DNA of 52,068 nucleotides, from positions 1-52,068 of the forward strand of contig CAJXAC010000008.1 of NCBI GenBank assembly GCA_913050035.1, written 5' to 3'. Below are positions 43,747 through 52,068 of this stretch, in pieces. This stretch comes from an uncultured Gammaproteobacteria bacterium. GTDB lineage: Bacteria; Pseudomonadota; Gammaproteobacteria; Pseudomonadales; Azotimanducaceae. The translations under genes were made by a program, and so were the position numbers. Every line of letters starts with the position of its first letter. Position 1 is the first letter of the stretch. The notes under the pieces were generated by a model. The model ran no database searches. It had not been told where the DNA came from and saw nothing but the letters and a program-made list of their open reading frames with translations.

Positions 43747-44292
43747 TCAATTTTTATTGTTACTTTCGTGCCACTTTCGTCGCATGCGGAGTATCGATTC
43801 CTCTTTCGTATAGCGCTCTAACTCGTCTATTTTGACCCATGCCAGATCCAGAGATTCTTCACTTATACGAAACTTTTCACCGCCCGCTTGGATCTGATAA
43901 CGAACGTCAAAATGGTAGTGCGCCGGGTCATTTTTACGCTCCGGAATCTCATGCACATCCAAATCAAAAATATCTGGGTTTAGTAATTGTACTGCTAAGC
44001 CCGATTCTTCGTGGGCTTCGCGCATCGCTACCTCATCGGTGCTCGGATCCCCATCGCTGTGACCCCCCAGCTGCAACCACATATTGAGTTTGCGATGGTG
44101 AGTTAACAACAGATGCTGCTGATCCGGGCTAACCAGCCACGCTGATCCGGTAATGTGACCATGCCAACAATCTCGATCAAAGCACTCTGCGTGGTTTTCA
44201 ATTAACGCTTTGAATCGCCCCACTACGCCAACTTCCTCAGGATAACGTGCCGCGTAGCTTTCTATCGCCGCGAGCAGATTGCGTCTGTGCAT
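43747..44292 (-). CDS. NUDIX hydrolase
   Basis: 181 residues from ATG 44292, preceded by GGGAC; the longer frame to 44355 lacks support. NUDIX box: LQLGGHSDGDPSTDEVAMREAHEESGL. The N-terminal part (HAECFDRDCWHGHITGSAWLVS) is seen in a group of proteins of unknown substrate. Divergent from the ABM monooxygenase gene. Confidence 0.85.
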   Translation of the reverse strand: MHRRNLLAAIESYAARYPEEVGVVGRFKALIENHAECFDRDCWHGHITGSAWLVSPDQQHLLLTHHRKLNMWLQLGGHSDGDPSTDEVAMREAHEESGLAVQLLNPDIFDLDVHEIPERKNDPAHYHFDVRYQIQAGGEKFRISEESLDLAWVKIDELERYTKEESILRMRRKWHESNNKN

Positions 44293-44396
44293 AAGAGTCC
44301 CTATTCTCAATCTGAGATCGAGTTTACACGCTCGTATCTTATATATAGCAATCACTGATCTTTATTCGATCACTATTCACTGATGAGGAGAGGCAT

Positions 44397-44681
44397 ATGT
44401 TGGCAGTTATCGCCAAGTTAAACGTAAAAGAGGGTTCAGAGGCGGCATTTGAAGAAGTCATGCTCGACTTGGCTGCTAAGGTAAATGCCAATGAGCCTGG
44501 ATGTCATTTGTACACGCTATGCAAAGACGCAGACGGCAATTACACAGTGATGGAACTTTATGAGGACGAAGCGGCGATGGCCGCGCACGGACAGTCCGAG
44601 CACTTCAAAGCAGCTGGGGCCGGATTTAAAGGCTTGATGGGCGGCGCCCCAGAAATCATACGCATGGAAGTCGTGGGCTAA
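44397..44681 (+). CDS. Antibiotic biosynthesis monooxygenase (ABM) domain protein
   Basis: 94 residues, one ferredoxin-like ABM domain: LAVIAKLNVKEGSEAAFEEVM and EPGCHLYTLCKDADG, with HGQSEHFKAAG. Similar to YgiN-type quinol monooxygenases, which act without cofactor. GAGGAGAGG precedes the ATG; seven bases of it match the loop of the small RNA candidate. Convergent with cobT at a 58-base gap. Confidence 0.87.
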   Translation: MLAVIAKLNVKEGSEAAFEEVMLDLAAKVNANEPGCHLYTLCKDADGNYTVMELYEDEAAMAAHGQSEHFKAAGAGFKGLMGGAPEIIRMEVVG

Positions 44682-44739
44682 TGCCAGATGTGGGGTTAGG
44701 GCCTTGGCTCTAACCCTACACCATGCCACCCAGCTCGTC

Positions 44740-46551
44740 TTAGTCTTTGATGTCGAACAATTCCGCCAGTTGTTCGGTCATTGCTCCACCCAATTGCTCG
44801 GCGTCCGTAATCGTCACCGCACGCTTATAGTGGTGCGTCACATCATGACCGATACCAATTGCGACCAGTTCTACCGGCGAATGATTTTCGATCATATCAA
44901 TCGCGTACTTGAGGTGCTGTTCCAAAAAGTTGCTAGGGTTTACTAACAACGTAGAGTTATCCACTGGTAGGCCATCGGAAATCACCATCATTACCTTACG
45001 TTGTTCGTTACGGGTAACGATACGATTGTGCGCCCAAATCAACGCCTCGCCGTCTATATTCTCTTTCAGCAGTTCCTCGCGCATCATCAAACCTAGATTA
45101 CGCCGCGCTCTCGACCACGGATCATCTGCAGATTTATAAACAATGTGCCTGACGTCATTCAGTCGCCCAGGATTGGACGGTTTATTGGCATTGATCCAGT
45201 CCTCTCTGGATTGACCGCCGCGCCAGGCCCGGGTAGTAAACCCAAGAATTTCTACCCGCACCGAGCAACGCTCGAGAGTACGCCCCATAATGTCTGCACA
45301 CATAGCGGCAATGGTAATGGAACGACCGCGCATAGACCCGGAACTGTCGATCAGTAGCGTCACCACGGTATCGCGAAACTTCATTTCTTTTTCTTGTTTG
45401 TACGCCAGTGGATTCATCGGATCGATGATCACCTGGGTGAGCCGCGCCGCATCCAATATGCCTTCTTCTAGATCAAACTCCCAGGTGCGGTTCTGCTTGG
45501 CCATAAGGCGGCGCTGCAGGCGATTCGCCAGTTTCGATGTGGCGTGGTGCAAACTCTGCAACTGCTGATCGAGCATCCTTCTGAGGCGCGTTAGTTCCTC
45601 GGCATCACACAACTCTTCAGCCTTGATTATTTCGTCGTATTTGTCGGTAAAACTCGAGTAATTAAAGTCCACCGAAATGCGCCCAGCATCGTCAGGCATG
45701 GGTACCGGTGCTTCATCTGGATCCGCTTCGCCTGCAGCATCGTCCATGTCCGCATGGGCATCCATTTCCACCGTGGTCGCGTCACCATCAGTGCTCTCTT
45801 CACCGCCCGATTCATCATCAAGCATCACATCTTCAGGACTAAATTCCGCTTCCGAGTCTTGGGACTCGTCCATGGTTTCAACGTCATCAGGATTGGTCTC
45901 GCCGTCCATAGGATCGTCAAGATCAATCGGCAGTCCAAGGTCAGCGATAATATTGCGGCATAAATTCGCAAATTGCGCCTGATCACCCACATGCGCGCGC
46001 AACGCTTCAATGTGCTCGCCAGCGCTTTCCAAAACATGCTCGCGCCAGTACTGCACAACGTTCTCAGCACTCGGCGGTAGCTCGCGTCCAGTCAGCTGCT
46101 GACGCACAATTAATCCGACCGCCACAGACAAGGGAGCATCCGCTTCGGCGGTCACCGTATCAAAAGCAGCCTGCTGGCACTGGACCTCTAAGTGCGCATC
46201 CAAATTGCCAGCAACCCCTTCCATGCGCTGAGCGCCTAAAGATGCGATACGAGCAGATTCAATCCATTCGAACATCTCTTGAGCAGGGCCACCCTGAGGG
46301 CTGAAACGTGCATGCAACTGGGCGCTGTGATGGCGATAACGCAGGGCGTACTCGTCGCCAATACCACGCACGGCATCAATTTCGGTTGCACTTGCGCCTT
46401 GAGACGGCAATGGCAGGCGTATCCGATCTCCCTGAGCGGTGGGTGCACCGGGACCAAAATTTACGTCCAGTTCATCATTCTCAGCGATCGCGCGGATGGC
46501 GGCTGTAGTCGCCCGCTTGAACGGTTCAAGCGGATTGTCGACGTCGTTCAT
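44740..46551 (-). CDS. cobT: CobT-like VWA subunit
   Basis: 603 residues. An N-terminal CobT domain ([20 protein letters not shown]) leads to a very acidic stretch of roughly residues 215-300, then a VWA domain near 400 with MIDAS motif [11 protein letters not shown]. In cobalamin-making bacteria CobT and CobS form the AAA-VWA part of the cobaltochelatase with CobN. No cobN or other cobalamin gene is in the window, so the client may be different. Starts six bases after the cobS stop. Confidence 0.87.
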   Translation of the reverse strand: MNDVDNPLEPFKRATTAAIRAIAENDELDVNFGPGAPTAQGDRIRLPLPSQGASATEIDAVRGIGDEYALRYRHHSAQLHARFSPQGGPAQEMFEWIESARIASLGAQRMEGVAGNLDAHLEVQCQQAAFDTVTAEADAPLSVAVGLIVRQQLTGRELPPSAENVVQYWREHVLESAGEHIEALRAHVGDQAQFANLCRNIIADLGLPIDLDDPMDGETNPDDVETMDESQDSEAEFSPEDVMLDDESGGEESTDGDATTVEMDAHADMDDAAGEADPDEAPVPMPDDAGRISVDFNYSSFTDKYDEIIKAEELCDAEELTRLRRMLDQQLQSLHHATSKLANRLQRRLMAKQNRTWEFDLEEGILDAARLTQVIIDPMNPLAYKQEKEMKFRDTVVTLLIDSSGSMRGRSITIAAMCADIMGRTLERCSVRVEILGFTTRAWRGGQSREDWINANKPSNPGRLNDVRHIVYKSADDPWSRARRNLGLMMREELLKENIDGEALIWAHNRIVTRNEQRKVMMVISDGLPVDNSTLLVNPSNFLEQHLKYAIDMIENHSPVELVAIGIGHDVTHHYKRAVTITDAEQLGGAMTEQLAELFDIKD

Positions 46552-46557
46552 TGAGGC

Positions 46558-47562
46558 TTAGGCCGATTTCAGCGTAATGCCAGCTGTGGCATCGCCCAGG
46601 TCTTCGCCCAAGCAGCGTTGATAATATTCAGCAACGATCGGCCGCTCGAGTTCATCGCATTTATTCAGGAACGTCACCCTAAATGCAAAACCCACGTCAC
46701 CAAAGATTTCGCTGTTTTGTGCCCAAGTGAGCACTGTTCTCGGTGACATCACTGTCGATACGTCGCCGTTAACAAACCCCTTACGAGTGAGATCAGCGAC
46801 ACTGACCATATTACCGATCAAGCGCTCGCCCTTCGCACCCTTGGCAAATGCTGCAACTTTACCCTTTATGATCTCAACTTCTGCCTCGTGCTCGAGATAG
46901 TTCAGCGTTGATACGATACTCCAACGGTCCATTTGACCCTGGTTAATCTGCTGGGTGCCGTGATAGAGGCCAGTGGTATCACCCAGGCCGACGGTATTCG
47001 TGGTAGCAAACAGTCTAAAAAAAGGATTTGGATCGATAACCTTGTTCTGGTCGAGTAACGTGAGCTTACCCTCGACCTCCAAGATACGCTGGATAACGAA
47101 CATCACGTCTGGCCGCCCAGCATCGTATTCATCAAAGACCAGGGCTACCGGATGCTGTAGCGCCCAAGGCAAAATGCCTTCGCGAAATTCGGTAATCTGT
47201 TTGCCGTCTTGGAGCACGATTGCATCTTTACCTATGAGATCAATCCGGCTGATATGGCTGTCTAGGTTAACTCGTATGCACGGCCAATTGAGGCGCGCAG
47301 CCACTTGCTCAATATGGGTGGACTTGCCGGTACCGTGATAGCCCTGAACCATAACCCGACGGTTGTGTGCGAAGCCAGCAAGAATGGCCAAAGTAGTATC
47401 GCGGTCAAATCGATAATCAGGATCTATCGCCGGAACATAATCTGTTCTTTCGCTGAAGGCCGGCACCGATAGTTCTTGATCAATTCCAAAGGCTTCGCGC
47501 ACACTTACCGTGGTATCCGGAGTGAATGACGGGGTTATTCCTGCTGCTGCTTGATCAGACAC
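46558..47562 (-). CDS. cobS: CobS-like AAA+ ATPase
   Basis: 334 residues. Walker A GYHGTGKST at 74-82, the CobS-typical NLDSHISRIDLIGKDAIVLQ, Walker B LVFDEYDAGRPDV and sensor ATTNTVGLGD. It is the ATPase partner of CobT; together they drive cobalt insertion by CobN. First gene of the cobS-cobT unit. Divergent from the histidine phosphatase gene. Confidence 0.92.
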   Translation of the reverse strand: MSDQAAAGITPSFTPDTTVSVREAFGIDQELSVPAFSERTDYVPAIDPDYRFDRDTTLAILAGFAHNRRVMVQGYHGTGKSTHIEQVAARLNWPCIRVNLDSHISRIDLIGKDAIVLQDGKQITEFREGILPWALQHPVALVFDEYDAGRPDVMFVIQRILEVEGKLTLLDQNKVIDPNPFFRLFATTNTVGLGDTTGLYHGTQQINQGQMDRWSIVSTLNYLEHEAEVEIIKGKVAAFAKGAKGERLIGNMVSVADLTRKGFVNGDVSTVMSPRTVLTWAQNSEIFGDVGFAFRVTFLNKCDELERPIVAEYYQRCLGEDLGDATAGITLKSA

Positions 47563-47653
47563 ACATAATTCCTAGACATTGTTGCAAAGCATTATTGTAG
47601 GCAACCGGATGCTAAATCACGAGGGCTGGTGACGAATAACAGGAACGGTAAAT

Positions 47654-48211
47654 ATGACGCAAATTCATCTAGTAAGACACGGTAAGGCCGCTGCCGGGTT
47701 TGGCAGTCACAAGGATCCAGGGTTGGACGAATTGGGGCGTCGCCAGGCCCAGGCCGTTGCCGCCATGTTGCATGAACAGCACTGCGAGGATAGACCCACA
47801 TTATTTTCAAGCCCGCTAGCACGGGCGTTAGAGACCTCCGAACCGCTGGCGCAACAATGGAATTGTACGGTCGGCATTGAGCCCAGAGTTGCTGAGATAC
47901 CGTCACCCACAGAGGATTTGCAGGAGCGCGCCCAATGGCTACAGAAAGCAATGCAGGGTGGATGGTCAGCCCTGTCCGCAGATGCCCAAGCATGGCGTCA
48001 GGCGCTAGTTGACTATTTATTAGACCAGACCGAGAACTGCATCATCTTCAGCCATTTTGTAGCCATTAATGCCGCCGTCGGCGCCGCGACCAACGACGAT
48101 AGAATGCGAATTTTTGCCCCGGACAATTGCTCCGTGACTACTCTGGAAAACACAGGCGGACAGCTTGCCGTAGTCGAACTGGGAGTCACTGCCGATACCC
48201 ATATAAACTAG
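47654..48211 (+). CDS. Histidine phosphatase family protein (SixA-like)
   Basis: 185 residues. The phosphoacceptor motif is LVRHGKAA with His at ~7, followed by SSPLARALETSEPL and the second catalytic His in FSHFVAINA. Small members dephosphorylate phosphohistidine proteins or small phosphoesters; the substrate is unknown. It lies 26 bases before the PQQ dehydrogenase, but the two are not known to work together. Confidence 0.88.
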   Translation: MTQIHLVRHGKAAAGFGSHKDPGLDELGRRQAQAVAAMLHEQHCEDRPTLFSSPLARALETSEPLAQQWNCTVGIEPRVAEIPSPTEDLQERAQWLQKAMQGGWSALSADAQAWRQALVDYLLDQTENCIIFSHFVAINAAVGAATNDDRMRIFAPDNCSVTTLENTGGQLAVVELGVTADTHIN

Positions 48212-48237
48212 TACTCACCGCTCGGAGGACCCTGGCC

Positions 48238-50121
48238 ATGCCAACCCATCGCATCATCCTGGTATTAATTTTGTCGATGGCGGCACCCTATCTAAATGGG
48301 GCTGCTACCGATTGGCCAACCTATGGCAATGACCCAGGCTCCTCCAAATACGCTGATCTGGATCAGATTAACGCCAGCAACGTCGCCAAACTGGAAGTGG
48401 CGTGGCAATGGCAGTCTCCGGACAATACGCTGGTAAAAGCCGATCCAAAAAAGACACCCTGGGGTTTTAAATCAACGCCGCTAAAAGTCGGCAATGTGCT
48501 CTACACCAGCACCTCATTAGGGCACGTTGCCGCCATCGATGCGGTAACAGGCAAAACTATCTGGGTATTCGATACCCGCACCTACAGCGATGGTCGTCCA
48601 ACCAACCTCGGGTTTAACCATCGCGGCGTCGCTTACTGGTCAGATAGTCAGGGGCGGTCACGCATTTTTATGCCTACAAACAATGCCTATCTGTGGGCAC
48701 TCGATGCAGCAACCGGCCAACCGATTCAAGACTTTGGCGACGCTGGGCGTGTGGATCTAACCTTGGGTTTAGGTAAGCCCGTAGACCGGAAAGTGTATTC
48801 AGTTATTTCTGCACCCACGGTAGTTGCCGGCGTGGTGGTTGTGGGTTCTTCAATAATGGACGGCCCGAAAAATAAAGAGATGCCACCCGGACATGTGCGC
48901 GCCTTCGATCCGCTCACGGGCGAACAGGTATGGATCTTTGAGACCATTCCCCAGGGCCAAGCCTATGGCAGCGACACTTGGGAAAACGAATCTTGGCGTT
49001 ATACCGGTAATGCCAACGTATGGACCGGCATAAGTGCCGATCCGGAATTAGGCTATGTCTATTTGCCCACTGGCACGCCTACTAATGATTGGTACGGTGG
49101 GCACCGCCTTGGCGACAACCTATTTGCCGAAAGTCTGATCTGCTTGGATGCACGCACCGGCAAGCGGGTTTGGCATTTCCAAATGGTGCATCACGGATTG
49201 TGGGATTACGATCTGCCGGCGGCGCCGACACTAATGAATATAGTGGTAAATGGAGAAAGCATCAAAGCGGTGGCTCAGGTTTCAAAGCAAGGCTTTGTAT
49301 ATGTCTTTGACCGCATAACCGGCGAACCCGTTTGGCCAATAAATGAAACACCGGTGCCTAAGAGCACAGTGCCGGGCGAACGCTCAAGTCCAACCCAACC
49401 GATACCGAGCAAACCCGCCCCCTTCGAGCGCCAGGGCATGAACGAAAACCAACTAATCGATTTCAGCCCAGCGTTACATAACGAAGCAAAAGCGATTATG
49501 AGCAGGTTTCAAACAGGGCCTCTGTATACACCACCCAGCCTAAAGGGGACATTGAATCTGCCAGGATGGGCCGGTGGCGCTAACTGGACCGGTGCCGCCT
49601 TCGATCCTCGGCAGCGAATTTTATATATACCCTCTCAAGCCAGCCCCATTGCGGTAAAACTTAAACAGGGTAACCCCGACGAGACTAATTTTGACTATGT
49701 GCGCAGCCGCAGCGTCAACCGCGTCCGCGGCCCCAAAGGGTTGCCGCTGATAAAGCCACCCTATGCCAGAGTCACTGCCATCAATATGGATAGCGGCGAT
49801 CATCTGTGGATGAGCGTTAACGGCGACGGCCCCAGGCAAAAAGTTATCGACATGGGGTTGCCTGACCCAGGACCGCTCGGAGCCTCATGGTCTGGCGGCC
49901 CGGTGTTAACCAAGAGCCTACTACTTGTATCCCAGGCAGATGGGCAGCGTAATGTGCTGCGCGCTTTTGACAAGCTAGATGGACGGGTAATTGCAGAGAT
50001 CGATTTGCCCGCTCGGCCTTGGGGCACGCCTATGACCTACATGCAGAACGGCAAACAGTTCATCGTCATTGCCAGCGGCGAGGCACAAAACGCCCAACTC
50101 ATCGCGTTAGCGCTGCCATAG
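48238..50121 (+). CDS. PQQ-dependent dehydrogenase, quinoprotein glucose-dehydrogenase-like
   Basis: 627 residues from ATG 48238, with CGGAGGA ~10 bases before it and a signal peptide ending near residue 22. Beta-propeller of PQQ enzymes: DWPTYGNDPGSSKYADLDQI near the start, WDYDLPAAP, and the tryptophan-docking-like WAGGANWTGAAFDP. There is no N-terminal membrane domain and no C-terminal cytochrome c domain. It oxidises an alcohol or sugar in the periplasm; substrate unknown. No pqq synthesis genes are in the window. Followed by a palindromic terminator. Confidence 0.88.
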   Translation: MPTHRIILVLILSMAAPYLNGAATDWPTYGNDPGSSKYADLDQINASNVAKLEVAWQWQSPDNTLVKADPKKTPWGFKSTPLKVGNVLYTSTSLGHVAAIDAVTGKTIWVFDTRTYSDGRPTNLGFNHRGVAYWSDSQGRSRIFMPTNNAYLWALDAATGQPIQDFGDAGRVDLTLGLGKPVDRKVYSVISAPTVVAGVVVVGSSIMDGPKNKEMPPGHVRAFDPLTGEQVWIFETIPQGQAYGSDTWENESWRYTGNANVWTGISADPELGYVYLPTGTPTNDWYGGHRLGDNLFAESLICLDARTGKRVWHFQMVHHGLWDYDLPAAPTLMNIVVNGESIKAVAQVSKQGFVYVFDRITGEPVWPINETPVPKSTVPGERSSPTQPIPSKPAPFERQGMNENQLIDFSPALHNEAKAIMSRFQTGPLYTPPSLKGTLNLPGWAGGANWTGAAFDPRQRILYIPSQASPIAVKLKQGNPDETNFDYVRSRSVNRVRGPKGLPLIKPPYARVTAINMDSGDHLWMSVNGDGPRQKVIDMGLPDPGPLGASWSGGPVLTKSLLLVSQADGQRNVLRAFDKLDGRVIAEIDLPARPWGTPMTYMQNGKQFIVIASGEAQNAQLIALALP

Positions 50122-50181
50122 TTCGCTGCTCAGCACAGTTCGTGCGCTGGTATTTTCTAAATCGCCCCAACTAGGCATAAA

Positions 50182-50205
50182 AAAGGCGCACCTAGGTGCG
50201 CCTTT
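50182..50205. terminator. Bidirectional intrinsic terminator
   Basis: A perfect 24-base palindrome centred on CCTAGG (AAAGGCGCACC and its complement) with A and T runs at its two ends, between the convergent dehydrogenase and TonB-receptor genes. It can stop transcription from both sides. Confidence 0.85.
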
Positions 50206-50225
50206 GTTCTTAAGTTTGCCGTAAC

Positions 50226-51614
50226 TTAGAGGAAGTTATAAACAAACTCGACGCCGACATAGCGCGGTGCCAGCGCAACTACCCGCTGTGGGAAGTTACT
50301 GCCGTGACCCGATCGTCGACCTTCCATGTCCGACCATCTCAAGAACGTATCGTCTAATACGTTGTCGATGAACAAGGAGGTACTCCAACGCTGATCTGCC
50401 GAATCGAAGGACAGCCGCGTATCAATACGATGACGCTCCGGAACTTCGTCCCAGGGCCGAGCAAAGGTATTAGTGAAGTACTCACCGGTATACGCCACCG
50501 ATCCGTACCAGGTCAAAGTACCGGAGTCCATTACCCACTGATATGAGGCCCAGCCCGTCGCTTTGTGCTTCGGAATACCTGAGAGCTGCACTCCGTCCAC
50601 CTGCAAACAGTACAAATCTTTCGTTGCATCAGTTGCTAAGCAAGGATCCATGTTTAGATCGCCACCAAAGATTTCTCTTGGATAACGAGGGTCGTTTTCA
50701 TTAAAGACTGGATAGGACACGTCATAGACCGACTCGGTGTAACTGTAGTTTCCGCCTACGGTCAGACTGTCGGTTACAAGCAACACACCATCGATCTCAA
50801 ATCCGGCATTATGGGCTTTGGGAATGTTGTCAGTCATCGAGACTGGCCCACGCCCAGCTGGTGCCTCTATTCCTGCAGGCAGGTCGAAGTCACCACTCGA
50901 CGTTTCCCATGTTTCTACGTGATCCTGATAATCCTCATAATCATAGTAATAGAGCGCGCCAGTTAACTGGGCTCGTCCATCCAAGAAAGCGCTTTTGAAG
51001 CCAACTTCCCACGCCTTCAATTTTTCATCGCCGTAAAAGACCAGAGAACCAGTACCATCGATATAGACACGGTTATCCGATCCGCCCATGTTAAATCCGC
51101 CAGCACGATAGCTGGTTGTTAAACCGGCGTATATCAGGTGATCTGGGCTAGGCTCCCAATTAAAGTTGATTCGAAAACTGGTGTTTTTCGTCTCATAGTT
51201 ACCGCCAATCCGGCTTCCCCAGGATATCGGGATGCCGCCAAGCCGCAGTGGCGTAGCGCATTCAGTCGAACCTAGCGCACAAGTCGGCGTTATAGGATTG
51301 AAGGGGTCACCTGTCATGGTCGCTGCACCAGTCGCGACATTAATTGCCGCAAGCGGCGTCATGCCTTCAGCCATGATTGCGGCTCCTGTTTCCGCGTCGG
51401 GTGCAGTGAGAGAAATCATCGTCTGAATCCAGGGATAATCAGCGGCCTCAAGCTCAGAGTAGCCACCTCGTGCCTCGCGCGCTTCCCGTGAATCTTCTGA
51501 GTAACGGACACCTAGTGTCACGCTCCACGTATCCGAAATTGGGTAGTCTCCAAGCCATCCATCACCACCGAGCACGCCCCCGCTGCCTCCGCTCCTTCCG
51601 GGCGCAACCCTCAA
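50226..51614 (-). CDS. TonB-dependent receptor, C-terminal barrel (5' part missing)
   Basis: 462 codons, but only the later barrel strands are present: DYPISDTWSVTLGVRYSEDSREA onward to the terminal VEFVYNFL, with INFNWEPSPDHLIYAGLTTSYRAGGFN and IDNVLDD. Plug domain, signal peptide and TonB box are absent. The first ~20 residues (MRVAPGRSGGSGGVLGG, from a TTG) are not receptor-like, and a TGA lies two codons upstream of that TTG. So the gene is a remnant, or the sequence joins unrelated DNA near 51,555-51,620. Confidence 0.78.
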   Translation of the reverse strand: MRVAPGRSGGSGGVLGGDGWLGDYPISDTWSVTLGVRYSEDSREAREARGGYSELEAADYPWIQTMISLTAPDAETGAAIMAEGMTPLAAINVATGAATMTGDPFNPITPTCALGSTECATPLRLGGIPISWGSRIGGNYETKNTSFRINFNWEPSPDHLIYAGLTTSYRAGGFNMGGSDNRVYIDGTGSLVFYGDEKLKAWEVGFKSAFLDGRAQLTGALYYYDYEDYQDHVETWETSSGDFDLPAGIEAPAGRGPVSMTDNIPKAHNAGFEIDGVLLVTDSLTVGGNYSYTESVYDVSYPVFNENDPRYPREIFGGDLNMDPCLATDATKDLYCLQVDGVQLSGIPKHKATGWASYQWVMDSGTLTWYGSVAYTGEYFTNTFARPWDEVPERHRIDTRLSFDSADQRWSTSLFIDNVLDDTFLRWSDMEGRRSGHGSNFPQRVVALAPRYVGVEFVYNFL

Positions 51615-52068
51615 GAGTCAAGTTCACTTTGCCTTAGGCTACGTGGCTACGCGCCGCAGCCTTGAAGCGGTTTCTGTCAACGACGGATCCAAAGGCGTCA
51701 ATGGCGGCCTGGAGACGGTGGAGGATTGCCAGCGGGAGTTGGCGGCATCTCCGGGCCTGGCTGGCGTGATGCTCGGGCGGGCGGTGGTGGCGCGGCCATG
51801 CGCAAGACCATGACGTCGTCGAAGCCGTCGCCGTTGACGTCGGCCTTGGCGAAGGCCTGCTCCATCGCCTTCTGCTGTTGCTGCATGAGCAAATCGAGCG
51901 GCGCCTGATTCTGATTCTGCTTCAATGTGATTGTTACGTGCCTACCCCTGGGTACGCTGCTTCTCTTCCAGAGCCGCGCCTCGGGCCGCGGGGGCAGCAC
52001 GGGGACCGTAGGCAGGAATTCTTACGGAGTCATAAATGTTAAGCCCTAAGGCAACTGAGCGCATTAAG
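51615..52068. other. GC-rich terminal segment of unclear origin
   Basis: The last ~450 bases are visibly richer in G and C than the rest and show no continuation of the receptor gene. One short frame with an EF-hand-like motif is annotated separately. I see no insertion-sequence ends, tRNA or repeat. Could be a contig-end chimera. Confidence 0.5.
51698..52000 (-). CDS. Short ORF with EF-hand/FG-GAP-like motif
   Basis: 100 codons. A Gln-rich helix (LLMQQQQKAMEQAFAKAD) leads into DVNGDGFDD, a calcium-binding-loop-like motif, then a Pro/Arg-rich tail. The tail may be a wrong frame. Start codon is a GTG without ribosome site. It may be a fragment of an EF-hand protein. Confidence 0.3.
   Translation of the reverse strand: MLPPRPEARLWKRSSVPRGRHVTITLKQNQNQAPLDLLMQQQQKAMEQAFAKADVNGDGFDDVMVLRMAAPPPPARASRQPGPEMPPTPAGNPPPSPGRH

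Noticed and set aside
44996-46554. Several open frames antisense to cobT and to the CoxE-like gene
   Set aside because: They mirror low-complexity acidic and repeat codons of the real genes, lack ribosome sites and have no recognisable domains.
51726-51908. Plus-strand 60-codon frame in the terminal segment
   Set aside because: Antisense to the EF-hand-like frame, Ala/Gly-rich as expected for GC-rich DNA, no start signal.

Overview
The window reads as a chromosome segment of a free-living, aerobic, probably marine gammaproteobacterium. The basis is gene content: E. coli-like MsrA, RimK, TesB, OxyR and Idi, with many lipid and aromatic degradation-type enzymes, a TonB receptor and a PQQ dehydrogenase. 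Base composition is even until the last ~450 bases. The exact lineage is inference. No rRNA, tRNA, CRISPR array, phage or intact insertion sequence was seen.

Layout. 1-5.1 kb: methyltransferase (cut by the window start), epoxide hydrolase-like enzyme, MAPEG protein, thioesterase, CoA-pyrophosphatase-like NUDIX enzyme and a YegD-type Hsp70. 5.3-7.7 kb: small zinc-ribbon-like protein, msrA, and the rimB-rimK ribosome-modification pair. 7.9-12.5 kb: Sel1/TPR lipoprotein, mnmH, a hydrolase and a LysR regulator. 12.5-12.9 kb: a gene-free stretch with a strong candidate small RNA whose C/U-rich hairpin loop resembles the 3' end of 16S rRNA. 12.9-24.2 kb: accessory metabolism (two enoyl-CoA hydratases, a Rieske protein with reversed domain order, eukaryote-type ileS, two luciferase-like oxidoreductases, hydrolase, idi, DMT and MATE transporters).

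24.4-30.3 kb is a peroxide/iron block: a Fur-box promoter drives rubrerythrin, a two-cluster Fe-S (HdrD-like) protein and DUF3501, and convergent to them lie oxyR, a c5-type cytochrome and a transaminase/omega-amidase pair. 30.3-32.8 kb: SahR-like regulator and ahcY, with a 16-bp palindrome between the regulator and the divergent transaminase. 33-34.2 kb: tesB and a DksA-like protein. 34.4-43.0 kb: one long operon of MoxR ATPase, VWA (CoxE-like) protein and a complete oligopeptide ABC transporter, whose second permease carries a large fibronectin-like periplasmic insertion. 43.2-47.6 kb: RRM protein, NUDIX enzyme, ABM monooxygenase and a cobS-cobT pair, a second AAA-VWA module. 47.6-50.1 kb: histidine phosphatase and PQQ dehydrogenase. 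50.2-52.1 kb: a TonB receptor lacking its N-terminal half, abutting foreign-looking GC-rich sequence that may be an assembly or recombination junction.

Links between genes: RimK/RimB and MnmH modify ribosome or tRNA; OxyR, rubrerythrin, MsrA and the cytochrome fit oxidative stress; the aminotransferase, omega-amidase, SahR and AhcY fit methionine/SAM recycling. The most noteworthy unexplained items are the small RNA candidate, the reversed Rieske oxygenase, the permease with the fibronectin-like insert, and the MoxR-VWA-peptide transporter operon.
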